Positions 53,132 through 62,373 of a stretch of 64,000 bases of DNA are shown piece by piece. The stretch lies in the NCBI GenBank assembly GCA_965209015.1, contig OZ242367.1:1488001-1552000 (forward strand), in the 5' to 3' direction. Source of the stretch: Bin80 sp965209015. GTDB lineage: Bacteria; Bacteroidota; Rhodothermia; Rhodothermales; Bin80. Position 1 is the first letter of the stretch. Each line of letters starts with the position of its first letter. The notes under the pieces were generated by a model that worked only from the letters and a program-made list of their open reading frames with translations, was not told where the DNA came from and did not search any database. The position numbers and the translations under genes are program-made.

Positions 53132-54340
53132 ATGGACAAGATTGAGTTAACTTCTGGAAGTGTTTTGAGAGATTATGAAATACACTCCATAATCGGGCGA
53201 GGTGGATTTGGTGTGGTATACAAGGCAAAACACAGGGAGTTGGGAATAGAGGTTGCCATTAAGGAGTACTTCCCATCAGAGTTGTGTGTCCGCCATAATA
53301 ATACTGTTCAACCCAGTAAACCAGAATTTCAAACTTCATATGAAGAGAGTCTAAACCGGTTTATCAAGGAGGCAAGGCAACTAGAGAATTTTCGAGATTG
53401 TTCAAACATCGTGAACTGCAGGGATCTCTTTCGCGCCAATGGCACGGCATACATTGTTATGGATTATATTCATGGGCTATCATTGTCGTCTCTTCTTGAT
53501 CAACGGGAGGCGCAGGGTAAACCCTTTACGGAGGAAGATCTGCTTCAAGTGATTCTCCCATTATTGATGGGGCTGAAAATCGTCCATGAATCGGGAGTAT
53601 GTCACCGTGATATAAAACCTTCCAATATTCTGATTCGCCGCTCAGATCGTACTCCCATCTTGATTGATTTTGGTGCGGCGAAACACGAAATGAGTAGGTA
53701 CACCAAATCATTTGCACCTTACTCAGATGGCTATGCTGCCTTAGAGCAGGTCGGAGAAGGCGAAATTGGGACTTGGACAGACATGTATGGTATTGGAGCC
53801 GTGATGTGGCGCATGGTAGCTGGCGGCGCACCGCCATTTTCGCCACCAAATCCGATCAGTAGCCAAAAAAGAGCTTTTGAGTTGATGCAAGGGCGAAAAG
53901 ATCCATTGCCCTCTGCTATAGGAATTGGCGAAGAGCGCTTCCCAAAAACCATTCTGCACACGATTGATAGTTGCTTAGTTATTAACGTCAATCAGCGAGT
54001 GCAAAACACAAATGATCTCTCCAAGAGTTTTGCCTCCGCGGGTGGAGGGGCTGAAAGGTATGTCTCACAGTATCCTGTGAAAAATTATTCTGAATCTTCG
54101 CCATCCATTCAAGCCAATGACAACATTATGGTTAAACATGAAAACCTAAATGAAAAGATAGAATTTAGACAGTCTGGTAACAAACAATCCGAACTGGTGG
54201 AAATAGTGGGACAGGAGGGTCCAGATGAACATAATGGAATGAATGATGAGTATACAATACCAGACTGGGTAATATATAGTTTTTTTACTATAGTTTTAAT
54301 CAGCGTATTTGCAATCTTGTACTTAATGGACGATCTGTAA
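53132..54340 (+). CDS. Ser/Thr protein kinase with C-terminal membrane helix
   Basis: Paralogue of the kinase at 45.1 kb with near-identical motifs: IGRGGFGVVYKA, K44 in VAIKEYF, HRDIKPSN (D160), IDFGAAKH (D179), and SFAPYSDGYAALEQVGEGEIG in the activation segment. The kinase domain ends near residue 300; after an Asn/Ser/Glu-rich linker the protein ends with a membrane helix (WVIYSFFTIVLISVFAILYL) and no Sel1 repeats, so it is tail-anchored. Separated by 173 bases from the vWA gene, so it may have its own promoter. Confidence 0.92.
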   Translation: MDKIELTSGSVLRDYEIHSIIGRGGFGVVYKAKHRELGIEVAIKEYFPSELCVRHNNTVQPSKPEFQTSYEESLNRFIKEARQLENFRDCSNIVNCRDLFRANGTAYIVMDYIHGLSLSSLLDQREAQGKPFTEEDLLQVILPLLMGLKIVHESGVCHRDIKPSNILIRRSDRTPILIDFGAAKHEMSRYTKSFAPYSDGYAALEQVGEGEIGTWTDMYGIGAVMWRMVAGGAPPFSPPNPISSQKRAFELMQGRKDPLPSAIGIGEERFPKTILHTIDSCLVINVNQRVQNTNDLSKSFASAGGGAERYVSQYPVKNYSESSPSIQANDNIMVKHENLNEKIEFRQSGNKQSELVEIVGQEGPDEHNGMNDEYTIPDWVIYSFFTIVLISVFAILYLMDDL

Positions 54341-54343
54341 CGC

Positions 54344-55031
54344 GTCCAACATCTCCCCTAACTCCATCTTCAACTGCTGCTCCAAGCGACGAGGTGTCTT
54401 GGGACTCTCCTCTCCCCTTTCGGACACCCTCGCTTGCGTCGCTTCACGGGGTTGGATGGGTGAGCCTTCGTAACCGGCATCTCCTCCATTTCATCGCCGT
54501 TGAATCCCGTGAAATAGGCCCCATCAACTCCCCCGCGTACCCCTGTTAGATCATGGCTTCGTGAATCCGAGTCAGTAACTTTGTCGCCGCAAACTCCTGA
54601 AATGTACAAGAAAACGTGGGCGCGCTCAGTACATTACACGACCGGGACTAACCACAGAGAGACCGGAGCAAAACATCCGATAGAAGGCGCTCCCGCAACC
54701 CGGAGATTATCGGAATATTTATCGCCATCTTGGCCAAAAATGACCGCACAAGACAGACCCGGTGGGCGAGCGGATGTCCCACCGAATGAAGCCGTGGACG
54801 AGGCAGATGATCCTCCACATACACTAACTCAAACAATAACAACTACTTTCGGAATCGTTTGGGCAACACTCCATAGTTCTGCTCCACACATGGAAACAAC
54901 TCCTGTTGGCAGGAAATATAAAAACCGCGTATCTTCTTTGAAAGGGACATGGGATTCTCCGGGATTTGTTGGATCTTTGGTATTCCATACATGCAAAATT
55001 CGGAGATCCCTGCTCCTTCGTTTGTGATCAA
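54344..55031 (-). pseudogene. Decayed DDE transposase (IS1182/IS5-superfamily type)
   Basis: Pieces of one transposase can be read on the minus strand in changing frames: QELFPCVEQNYG, LVYVEDHLPRPRLHS, LVRSFLAKMAINIP, GLRERLLSDVLLRSLCG, then FQEFAATKLLTRIHEAMI, then VKRRKRGCPKGE and KTPRRLEQQLK. The order matches transposases with the N-terminal 'FLAK..NIPT..LIERL..RRLCGW' region and the RKRGRPxKGE linker before the DDE core. The catalytic core is absent: similarity ends at about 54344, a few bases from the kinase stop codon. Higher G+C than the neighbours supports foreign origin. Confidence 0.7.
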
Positions 55032-55508
55032 AAAAAAGGTTCTATCACAATTTGTGTGGAATGAGAACCATTTATGAACCAGAGGGATCTGTAGAAATTT
55101 AGATGATACGTGTTGAATAGAGGTGCATCAAGATTGTCTCATGGTTGCTGAAATGTATCAGCGACATCTTGACGGAGCCTGTAATGCGCCATAGCCCATA
55201 CGATTGAACACCATAACAGAACTTAACGGCAAAATCAAAGAACTCAAAATGGTTGCCAGATATAGTGTAGGTTTGAACACATGGAACGCATTATTCTACT
55301 CATCCGCGGATGAGTAGACTTTTATCCACAAGGTTTGTGGTAGAACCAAAAAAAACGATACATCCCAGAGCAGATCAGTTCCCTGATATCCTCAATACAA
55401 AGATCCGCCAATCATAAAAATCCCTCAAAAAATCATTCAATTGGAGAATTTTGAAAGAGGCTCCAACAACAATATTTGCTCATAAACAGACACAACCAAT
55501 ACTATCGC
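55032..55508. other. 477-bp region before the GIY-YIG gene
   Basis: No gene seen. It ends with a 16-bp sequence (55448-55463) repeated at 57131, at the other side of the following two genes. Confidence 0.45.
55448..55463 (+). repeat. 16-bp direct repeat, left copy
   Basis: ATTTTGAAAGAGGCTC, identical to 57131-57146; both are preceded by TTCAAT within 10-15 bases. The pair brackets the GIY-YIG/zinc-ribbon gene pair. Confidence 0.8.
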
Positions 55509-56204
55509 ATGGCATACATTGTATACATTGCTAAGCCTCCCTCAGGTGGAGGTTATCCACCTGAGGTGTATAAGGTTGGCAGAACAACCGAGACTAATGT
55601 CAAAGACCGAATTTCTGCGCTGAATGACGGAGATTCAAATTACCCTACTACCAACAACGAAAATTGGGAATTACACCAACAAGTTGAATTAGAAAGTGCA
55701 GAGCATATGCAAGCATTTGAAGCTGCAATGATGGAGCATCTTGGAGCCGGCATAGACCCGCATGCTACCGGCGCAACAGAACTATTTAGCAGTTCGAATC
55801 TTGATGAAGATATTGCACGAGCCATGCAATTATCCTTCAGAGATCTTATTGAAAAAGGATATATTGATCCTATGCAGGTTGCAGATCTTGCCGAAGCAAA
55901 CAATATAGCACCGATTGGATCGGCTACTGAGATCGTTGACTTGACGGATCTGTCCACTGAAGCTCTAGATAGTGTATATGACGAGATCGCTCGTTGGCTC
56001 TTTGAACTAGTTATGGCTGGAATCCCTATTGTGGGTTTTGGCATCACGATCTGGCGCGTTAAACGCATATATAAATGGGTTAAGCGGCTTTATAGGGAGT
56101 CACAGTCTGAAGCAAAAAAGAATGTTGTTTCCAGAGAGCCAGAACCTGACAGGGTAGCCCAGGCCCGGGCGGCTTATGAGGCTACGAAACGGAAATTGAA
56201 GTAA
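55509..56204 (+). CDS. GIY-YIG/T5orf172-like domain protein with C-terminal hydrophobic helix
   Basis: 231 aa. The N-terminus reads MAYIVYIAKPP, then VYKVGRTTETNVKDRISALN, EVQL-like strands and HMQAFEAAMMEHLGAG, in the pattern of T5orf172/MUG113 GIY-YIG nucleases (Tyr, Arg and terminal Glu positions are plausible). A predicted helix LFELVMAGIPIVGFGITIW near residues 160-180 is followed by a strongly basic tail. ATG at 55509 is preferred; the frame is open to 55476. Twelve bases before the zinc-ribbon gene. Inference: a mobile or defence nuclease, membrane-tethered. Confidence 0.65.
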   Translation: MAYIVYIAKPPSGGGYPPEVYKVGRTTETNVKDRISALNDGDSNYPTTNNENWELHQQVELESAEHMQAFEAAMMEHLGAGIDPHATGATELFSSSNLDEDIARAMQLSFRDLIEKGYIDPMQVADLAEANNIAPIGSATEIVDLTDLSTEALDSVYDEIARWLFELVMAGIPIVGFGITIWRVKRIYKWVKRLYRESQSEAKKNVVSREPEPDRVAQARAAYEATKRKLK

Positions 56205-56216
56205 ATAAATGAGATT

Positions 56217-57113
56217 ATGTCGGATTTAAGGAAAGAGTGTATAGCAGTCGGTAAAGCTTTTTTGAATATCGCCGTTCGTTCACTTAGAACTATTAGGAGT
56301 GTAGTGGAGAAGTACGCCAGAGAACTCGTACTGGATCCCATGGCTCAAAAACAACGCGAAAGAGAACACGGGGAGGCAGAAAGACGCCAATCCGAAATTG
56401 ATGAAGAGATGGTTGCTATCCACAATCAGGCCAATCGTGATGGATGGACAAATTCGTTAATAGAACGATTCCGTGAATTGGAACAAGAATCACAAAATAT
56501 TGCAAAAGAGTACGGCGCGCGTGATCCCGGATCAATAAATCCAGATGACTATGAGGTTGTCAAAATTGATCCCACCAAGATGCACATTCTTGAATGGCAT
56601 ATTGGTCAGTCCACCAACAAGATTTGTCCAAAGTGTATGATGCCGATGATTTTACGTACAAAAACAGACACGCGCTGTGACAGTTTCCCCGTATTCTTTT
56701 GGGGTTGTACGGGATTTTTCCTTCCAACACAGTGTAAGTACACTCTACCAGTCACGAACTCAGATATGGGTGCATTCATTCGTAGAGACAATGAAGCCTT
56801 TGCAATGAGTCGAGAGGAGATAACTTGTTTCGCCTTTGATAAGCAACATGAGAGGGTTATTGGCCAAGATCTTAATGATCTTGAGTCTAAGCCGTTTGAT
56901 GCCTACCGCTGTCCTATTCACGGCAAAGCAATGGTTCTCAAACGAAAAAAACAGCCGCAAGGCCGGCTGGATGTCTGGTACCTGAAATGTCCTTCTCTAA
57001 TAATTCCAAATAATGGATGGAGAGAGTGTAGCCAAATGATTAAAATCAAATCTGTGGCTCAGGTCTTGGCTGTAAGAGAGTTGGGAACTGGCGAAAAGTT
57101 TAATGAGATGTAA
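56217..57113 (+). CDS. Zinc-ribbon protein, function unknown
   Basis: 298 aa. Helical charged first half (about 1-105), then two cysteine clusters: CPKCMMPMILRT with FFWGCTGFFLPTQC, which matches a topoisomerase-type zinc ribbon, and CPIHGKAMVLKRK with WYLKCPSL and WRECSQM. Both probably bind zinc and nucleic acid. No catalytic domain recognised. Cotranscribed with the GIY-YIG-like gene; the pair lies between direct repeats, suggesting a transferred unit. Confidence 0.6.
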   Translation: MSDLRKECIAVGKAFLNIAVRSLRTIRSVVEKYARELVLDPMAQKQREREHGEAERRQSEIDEEMVAIHNQANRDGWTNSLIERFRELEQESQNIAKEYGARDPGSINPDDYEVVKIDPTKMHILEWHIGQSTNKICPKCMMPMILRTKTDTRCDSFPVFFWGCTGFFLPTQCKYTLPVTNSDMGAFIRRDNEAFAMSREEITCFAFDKQHERVIGQDLNDLESKPFDAYRCPIHGKAMVLKRKKQPQGRLDVWYLKCPSLIIPNNGWRECSQMIKIKSVAQVLAVRELGTGEKFNEM

Positions 57114-57130
57114 TCCATTACTGTTCAATC

Positions 57131-57146
57131 ATTTTGAAAGAGGCTC
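57131..57146 (+). repeat. 16-bp direct repeat, right copy
   Basis: Identical to 55448-55463 (ATTTTGAAAGAGGCTC), 18 bases after the stop codon of the zinc-ribbon gene. Confidence 0.8.
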
Positions 57147-57231
57147 AAATAGCCTGTTATTAAGAAGTTGGGTCTTCAACAAATTTAGTGAAAGCGGAAT
57201 AGGCATCCGTGCGTAAATTTAGCAAACCTGA

Positions 57232-59689
57232 CCCAACCCAAGTTCGCCATTTTCTCGTTGAGCCTCCGAATTTCATTCAAACATTTCGGTCATTCTGACC
57301 GATTTTTGCCCCAAAACCGTGCATTTGCCCCTGATTCCTCACCGTTTTACGGCCATTCTGTCTGATTCATTCCGCAAACCCCCCCGTTCTGGTGTTATTT
57401 TGGTGTCCCTGGAACCTCCCCAACCCGCCCGCGTTCCAACTCCTTTCCTACTTTCTTCTACCTTTTTTTATGTTTATTCGTACACGGCCCTATACCCGCA
57501 AAAATGGCGAAAAACGACAGGGCTTTGGCCTCGTTGAATCCCGATCTGTTGACGGTGTCACCAAACATATTTCCCTCCTTAATCTCGGACAAGACTTTGC
57601 CATTCCTGAAGACCAGTGGGCGCACCTCACCGAAGAGGTCGAAACCCGACTGAAAGGACAGAACCCCCTCCCTTTCTACGAAGACGATGAAGCATATCAG
57701 GCGGCGGTGGACGACATCGTCCAACGATTGCTGGACAAAGGCTATGACATTCATAAACGTCCCAATCAAAAGCACTTCATCATTCCAGAGAAAACCACAC
57801 ATCCGGATTCTCGTACCTTTGCGGGAGAGCGCATGGCGTTGGAGGCGTTGCAGCAACTGGGGGTTCCCGATCTGTTCGTCTCTCTTGGCTTCTCGGTCAA
57901 ACATGCGAAGCTTGCCTGTGCGCTGGTGGTTGGACGTATGCTCCATCCCGCGAGTGAGCGAGCCACCCATGAATGGATGATGAACCGGTCTACGATTCTG
58001 GAACTGCTGGACGTTGATCTGCCAAGCTTGAACACGCTCTACCGAGTCACGGACGGAGTACAAGACCAACAGCAGCAAATCATGAACGGGCTCTATGGGA
58101 ACACGCAGAAACTCTTGGATTTTAGCGAAACGATCGTGTTTTATGATCTGACCAACACGTTCTATCATGGGAAAGAAAAAGAAGAACTCCTCCGTCGGGG
58201 ACGGAGTAAGGACCGGCGGAATGATTGTCCACTGGTCACGCTGGCGTTGGTCTTGGATGCGTCAGGATTCCCGCGTAGTGTACAACTCTTATCGGGAAAT
58301 ATTAGCGAACCAAGCACGATGCAACGTGCAATTGAGGATCTGGGCGGAGCGAAGCCCACGATCATCATGGATGCAGGGATTGCCACAAAAAAGAACTTGG
58401 CCTACCTGCAATCGCAGGGATTGAACTGGATCACGGTAGAGCGTGCAAAGGCGCCTCCGCTTCCAGAGAAGGATCCTGATGCAGCGTTTACGAGCGAGTC
58501 GGGAAGTAACATCAGGGTATGGAAGTTGCCCGTAGAGGAAGCGGAGAACGAAGAGGTTCTGGAAGCGGATGGATCCACGGAGGTGAATGCGAATCAAGAA
58601 GTTTTGGAAGAGAAGGACGATTCAGACGAGGAAACGTTCTCGGAGGACGGAACGCCCGATGAGGCATGGAATGAAGTCTGCATCTATGTCCACAGTTCCG
58701 ATCGTCAAGTGACAGAGGATCAGATTCTGGAAACAAAGTCGAAGAAGTTTTTGGAGGAGATCACCTATCTCCATGAAGGGCTCTCGATTCCGAGGAGGAT
58801 GAAGAAGCATGATCCGTTGCTGGTTCGGATTGGTCGGAAGAAGGAAGCGTACAAGCAAGTCTCTCACTTATATGATATTCAGGTCACGAAGAAGGATGGG
58901 ACGGAGAATGCCGAGTCCATTACGGTGATGCGGCTTCCAGCGCATGAGGATCGGGTCTCTTCCAGTGGAGGCTACGTTCTGCGAACCAGTCTTGGGGATC
59001 GGGATCTTGAAGCGATCGTGCGGACGTATTGGCGATTGACCGAGATTGAGGCGACCTTCCGAATGATGAAATCGGATCTTGGACTTCGTCCGATCTATCA
59101 TAGCAAAGACGAGCGGATTGAGGGGCATTTATTCATTACCGTGCTGGCGTATCATCTGGCGCATTTTGTCCGCACCAAATGTAAGGCGGAAGGCATTCAT
59201 TCAAGTTGGGCAACCATGCGAACGGAACTCAATCAGGTCCACCGGATTACGACCCGGATGGTCAAGACCAAGACCAGATATCTGATTACGAAGATCGATC
59301 AGGATCTATCTCCGTTTTTAGAGCAGCTATTCAAGATTCTGGGACTCCGGTACAATCCCAATGAAACGCGTGTGGTGGAGGAGCATGTAGAGGAAGCCGA
59401 ACCGACCAAGCCACCGGATCTCTAACCAGTCAGCACGCACCGAAGACATTGATCACTTGAACTCCGGACGGAGCAGCCCGAGGTGTGTCCAAAGGGAAAA
59501 ATGGAGGACCGAATTTGACGAAACCTGCTTCAAAAGTGCAAGAAAAGCGCCGTGGAATCGCCCCAAATGAAGCGGAGATGATTCAGAGAATCTTTGTGCT
59601 CATGGACCAAATTGAAACCAATCCCAAACATGGGACTGAATGGAAATTCGTAACTTTATGGCACTAAAAAATGGCGAACTTGCCTTGGG
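57232..59689 (+). mobile_element. IS1634-family-like insertion sequence
   Basis: Inverted repeats at 57232-57253 and 59668-59689: the inner 15 bases (CAAGTTCGCCATTTT) match perfectly and the outer CCCAA also matches after two mismatches, 20 of 22 in all. They enclose one transposase gene, a 216-base leader and a 240-base tail with only a short doubtful frame. Total 2,458 bp. No target duplication is evident at these borders, so the exact ends or age are uncertain. G+C is clearly higher than the surroundings. Confidence 0.8.
57470..59425 (+). CDS. IS1634-like DDE transposase
   Basis: 651 aa cut-and-paste transposase of the IS4 superfamily. The N-terminus MFIRTRPYTRKNGEKRQGFG and following VESRSVDG are typical of IS1634 members. 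Catalytic triad candidates: Asp in IVFYDLTNTFY, Asp in TIIMDAGIATKKN, and Glu in EIEATFRMMKSDLGLRPIYH (YREK-like region). An acidic insertion (about 375-420) sits between the second Asp and the Glu. ATG at 57470 chosen over an upstream in-frame start. Appears intact and potentially active. Confidence 0.9.
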   Translation: MFIRTRPYTRKNGEKRQGFGLVESRSVDGVTKHISLLNLGQDFAIPEDQWAHLTEEVETRLKGQNPLPFYEDDEAYQAAVDDIVQRLLDKGYDIHKRPNQKHFIIPEKTTHPDSRTFAGERMALEALQQLGVPDLFVSLGFSVKHAKLACALVVGRMLHPASERATHEWMMNRSTILELLDVDLPSLNTLYRVTDGVQDQQQQIMNGLYGNTQKLLDFSETIVFYDLTNTFYHGKEKEELLRRGRSKDRRNDCPLVTLALVLDASGFPRSVQLLSGNISEPSTMQRAIEDLGGAKPTIIMDAGIATKKNLAYLQSQGLNWITVERAKAPPLPEKDPDAAFTSESGSNIRVWKLPVEEAENEEVLEADGSTEVNANQEVLEEKDDSDEETFSEDGTPDEAWNEVCIYVHSSDRQVTEDQILETKSKKFLEEITYLHEGLSIPRRMKKHDPLLVRIGRKKEAYKQVSHLYDIQVTKKDGTENAESITVMRLPAHEDRVSSSGGYVLRTSLGDRDLEAIVRTYWRLTEIEATFRMMKSDLGLRPIYHSKDERIEGHLFITVLAYHLAHFVRTKCKAEGIHSSWATMRTELNQVHRITTRMVKTKTRYLITKIDQDLSPFLEQLFKILGLRYNPNETRVVEEHVEEAEPTKPPDL

Positions 59690-60263
59690 AGCACTACAAA
59701 GTGGCAAATTTGGGTTTTGGGATCCGAAGACGGAGTATCCAATTGTGGAACCCTAATGCTGTTGAAGTGATCAGATGATTTCTGTGGGATTGGGATGACG
59801 TTAATTCCATTATATTCTCCCTTAATTGGAAGCTCATTGTCTCTGTATAATGTACGATACCGTTTAATCGTGGAATGCCACGACCGTTGAGAAAATTAGA
59901 TGTTTTGAAGGACATGAGAACTGTGATAGTTCTTTTGTATTGTCACCAAGCTGTGAGTATATTGAGACAGTTTTATATATCAATAGACGAATCTATCCGC
60001 TTTTGGTACATGGGGGCGTTATGAGGTTACGGAATGTGAATTGAGGTGCGTGGAGTTGTAAATGAATTTGCTTTTACTTTACATTTTGACCATATGCTCT
60101 ATTCCATAGACAGAAGGGATTTCGAACACATAAACCCATTAGTTCCTCATGAGGAAAGAGATGGTATTTTCGGAAATCTCCAATGAGCCGACATGAAGTC
60201 ATATATTAAGGAGATCTATTGTGAGGAATTCTATCGACCCACACTTAAGTGCTTAGCCCCAAA
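59690..60263. other. 574-bp AT-rich intergenic region right of the IS
   Basis: No gene recognised. Immediately outside the right inverted repeat there is a second, weaker TGGCAAATTTGGG run (about 59702-59714) similar to the IS end. Confidence 0.35.
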
Positions 60264-61505
60264 ATGTTTGACAGTCCAGTTGAATTACTGCGAAAAATAA
60301 ATCTTGGACGAGACAATTCACTTGAGTTTAAGGCAGTTGAATTCAAAGGCGAAAAGGTTTGTAATCCCTCACATGACAAACTATCTGACGAAATTGCTGC
60401 TATGGCTAACTCGGCCGACTGTGTCCTAGTTCTGGGAGTAGATGAAAATACTCGCGAAATACTTGGTGTACCGATTGAACACTTAGAAGCCGTTGACCAC
60501 TATGTTTCAGAAATATGCAACGACAGCATTACACCGCCTGCGATTTTTAAATTAACCAGAATGTCACTCCCTGATAGGACAAGAACTTTACGCAATATCC
60601 TCAAAGTGGATATTTCCAAGAGTCTATTTGTACACCAAAGTCCAAGTGGCTACTTATATCGCCAAGGAAGCTCGGTGAGAAAAATGTCCCAAGAACTTCT
60701 TGCCCGTATGTTTCAGCAACGTAGTCAAGTTGGGCTGATAAGATTTGTAAAACAGCCAGTTCCGAGATCAGGAATTGGTGATCTACGTGAGGAACTTTGG
60801 AAAAGGTATACATCGCAGTCTAATGAATTGGAAGAGATTACTCTCCTAAAACGTTCCTTGTTAGCCAAAGAGGAAAGCGGACAAGTGGCTGCTTCGGTAG
60901 CGGGCATCTTATTTTGTTGTGGGCAACCAGAACATTTTTTGCCAAACGCATACGTTGAAGCCGTACGCTATTGGGGAACGAGGCAGGATTCTAATTATCA
61001 GATTGATGCCAAAAGAATTCGCGGACCACTTCCTCAGCAGATTAAAGAAACCGTGACGTTCATGAAGAAGAATCAAACTGTAGGCGCAATTAAGGTACCT
61101 CACCGTGTTGAGAAACCTCAATTCAGCGAACGAGCTGTATTTGAAGCGGTGGTCAATGCGGTTGCTCATCGCGACTATTCAGTATACGGATCAAAGATTC
61201 GTTTTTTTATGTTTGATGACAGGCTGGAAATCTATTCACCTGGTTCTCTCCCCAACAACGTAAATGTTGACAATATTCACCTCCGTCAATCAACTCGTAA
61301 TGAGTTGATCACCAGTCTGCTTGCAGAAACACCTGTGGCTGATACGATTGGGGATGTCGGGTGTGAATACTATATGGAAAAGAGGGGAGATGGGGTTCGT
61401 ATTATTATGGATGAAAGCGAATCACTTTCGGGGAAAAAGCCTGAATATTACCTCATTGATGATGCAGAACTCTTACTGACTATTTATTCTGCTCAAACGA
61501 GGTAA
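60264..61505 (+). CDS. Schlafen AlbA_2 / HATPase_c_4 regulator-like protein
   Basis: 413 aa. N-terminal AlbA_2 (divergent AAA_4) domain: NSLEFKAVEFKG, SDEIAAMANSADCVLVLGVDE. C-terminal GHKL-type ATPase half: FSERAVFEAVVNAVAHRDYSV, RFFMFDDRLEIYSPGSLPNN, typical of COG2865-like putative transcriptional regulators. Proteins of this class occur in genomic islands and defence loci, acting on DNA or RNA. ATG at 60264 preferred to GTG at 60249. Single gene, facing the ATPase/TOPRIM pair. Confidence 0.85.
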   Translation: MFDSPVELLRKINLGRDNSLEFKAVEFKGEKVCNPSHDKLSDEIAAMANSADCVLVLGVDENTREILGVPIEHLEAVDHYVSEICNDSITPPAIFKLTRMSLPDRTRTLRNILKVDISKSLFVHQSPSGYLYRQGSSVRKMSQELLARMFQQRSQVGLIRFVKQPVPRSGIGDLREELWKRYTSQSNELEEITLLKRSLLAKEESGQVAASVAGILFCCGQPEHFLPNAYVEAVRYWGTRQDSNYQIDAKRIRGPLPQQIKETVTFMKKNQTVGAIKVPHRVEKPQFSERAVFEAVVNAVAHRDYSVYGSKIRFFMFDDRLEIYSPGSLPNNVNVDNIHLRQSTRNELITSLLAETPVADTIGDVGCEYYMEKRGDGVRIIMDESESLSGKKPEYYLIDDAELLLTIYSAQTR

Positions 61506-61721
61506 ATGCATATTGATTAGCTCAAGTGGGACAACTGGCAACCAAGAATGTTCTAACTAATCAAGTTAAAGACTCCGCAGGTACGCAACTGCAAAATAGA
61601 TCATCAAAACAATGGATAGACGGATTAAAATTAGTAACCGTCCCATTTTTAAAATCAATTCAGTATGAAAAAGTAGAGCTCTGACCATCCCAATACTGAA
61701 ATCATATCGGACTAGATTCTA

Positions 61722-62369
61722 TTATTTCATGGGTAGTTCTTGATCGATAGAAAAAAGTCTCATTAGCCATGTATGAAATGCTTTACCCAACAGGGTTTCT
61801 GCATCTAAGTCACGGGTTCCTATGGCCTGTCCCATGGGACGAGGTTTCTTGAGGGTTGCCAACCACGCATGAACCTGTGCTCTTGTTTCTTTCTTCGGCT
61901 TGAATTTTCTTTCATCTTCAGGGATCTGATTTATGTAGGAGCAGGCCCGAGGCCAAGTTGGATCTTCAGCCGGGATTAGCTTATGAACGAAATCTTCAAG
62001 TTCACCAGGGGAATAATTATCGGGCATCAGCCAGATTCCTAATCGAGGCATACCGTCAACTATGGTGCCAGACCGCTCTGGCTGTTGGGGGAGTAGAGGC
62101 CTGAGATTGGCAGGCAACCGATTGATTATCTGTTTCCACCGCCGATTGGGATCGTCATTCCCGTCTACAATAATGCCCAATGCTTTCCTGCGGTCTACTT
62201 TGGATTCGGGTTGAATAGAGTCAATTAGACGATTCAAACCACCCTTGGCCTTAATCTCAAAGGGAGGACATTCACCCTCATGGTAGTGTTTCCACACATG
62301 TCGGACTACATGTTTATCATCAGAGCCCTCTACGAGAAGTAGTGTATTGGTCTTGGTTCTCAAAGCCAT
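61722..62369 (-). CDS. TOPRIM-fold protein (DUF3226 type)
   Basis: 215 aa. TOPRIM signature: LLLVEGSDDKHVV (catalytic Glu) and ALGIIVDGNDDP (Asp motif), with the DUF3226-like LGIWLMPDNYSPGELEDFV in the second half. TOPRIM nucleases cut or relax nucleic acid with metal ions. It starts 4 bases after the upstream AAA ATPase stop, so the two are one operon and probably one complex, as in OLD nucleases where both parts are fused, or PARIS AriA/AriB. Confidence 0.82.
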   Translation of the reverse strand: MALRTKTNTLLLVEGSDDKHVVRHVWKHYHEGECPPFEIKAKGGLNRLIDSIQPESKVDRRKALGIIVDGNDDPNRRWKQIINRLPANLRPLLPQQPERSGTIVDGMPRLGIWLMPDNYSPGELEDFVHKLIPAEDPTWPRACSYINQIPEDERKFKPKKETRAQVHAWLATLKKPRPMGQAIGTRDLDAETLLGKAFHTWLMRLFSIDQELPMK

Positions 62370-62373
62370 TTAA

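Noticed and set aside
45147..54340. Type VI secretion regulatory locus (PpkA-PppA-Fha)
   Set aside because: No tssB, tssC, tssK, tssM, hcp, vgrG or clpV gene is in the window, and the channel plus vWA genes are not part of that module.
54581..55027. Plus-strand open frame of 148 codons
   Set aside because: It runs antisense to the transposase remnant and resembles no protein; its composition follows from the other strand.
59485..59667. 60-codon frame downstream of the IS transposase
   Set aside because: Lies inside the insertion sequence between transposase and inverted repeat, no recognisable product; probably tail sequence.
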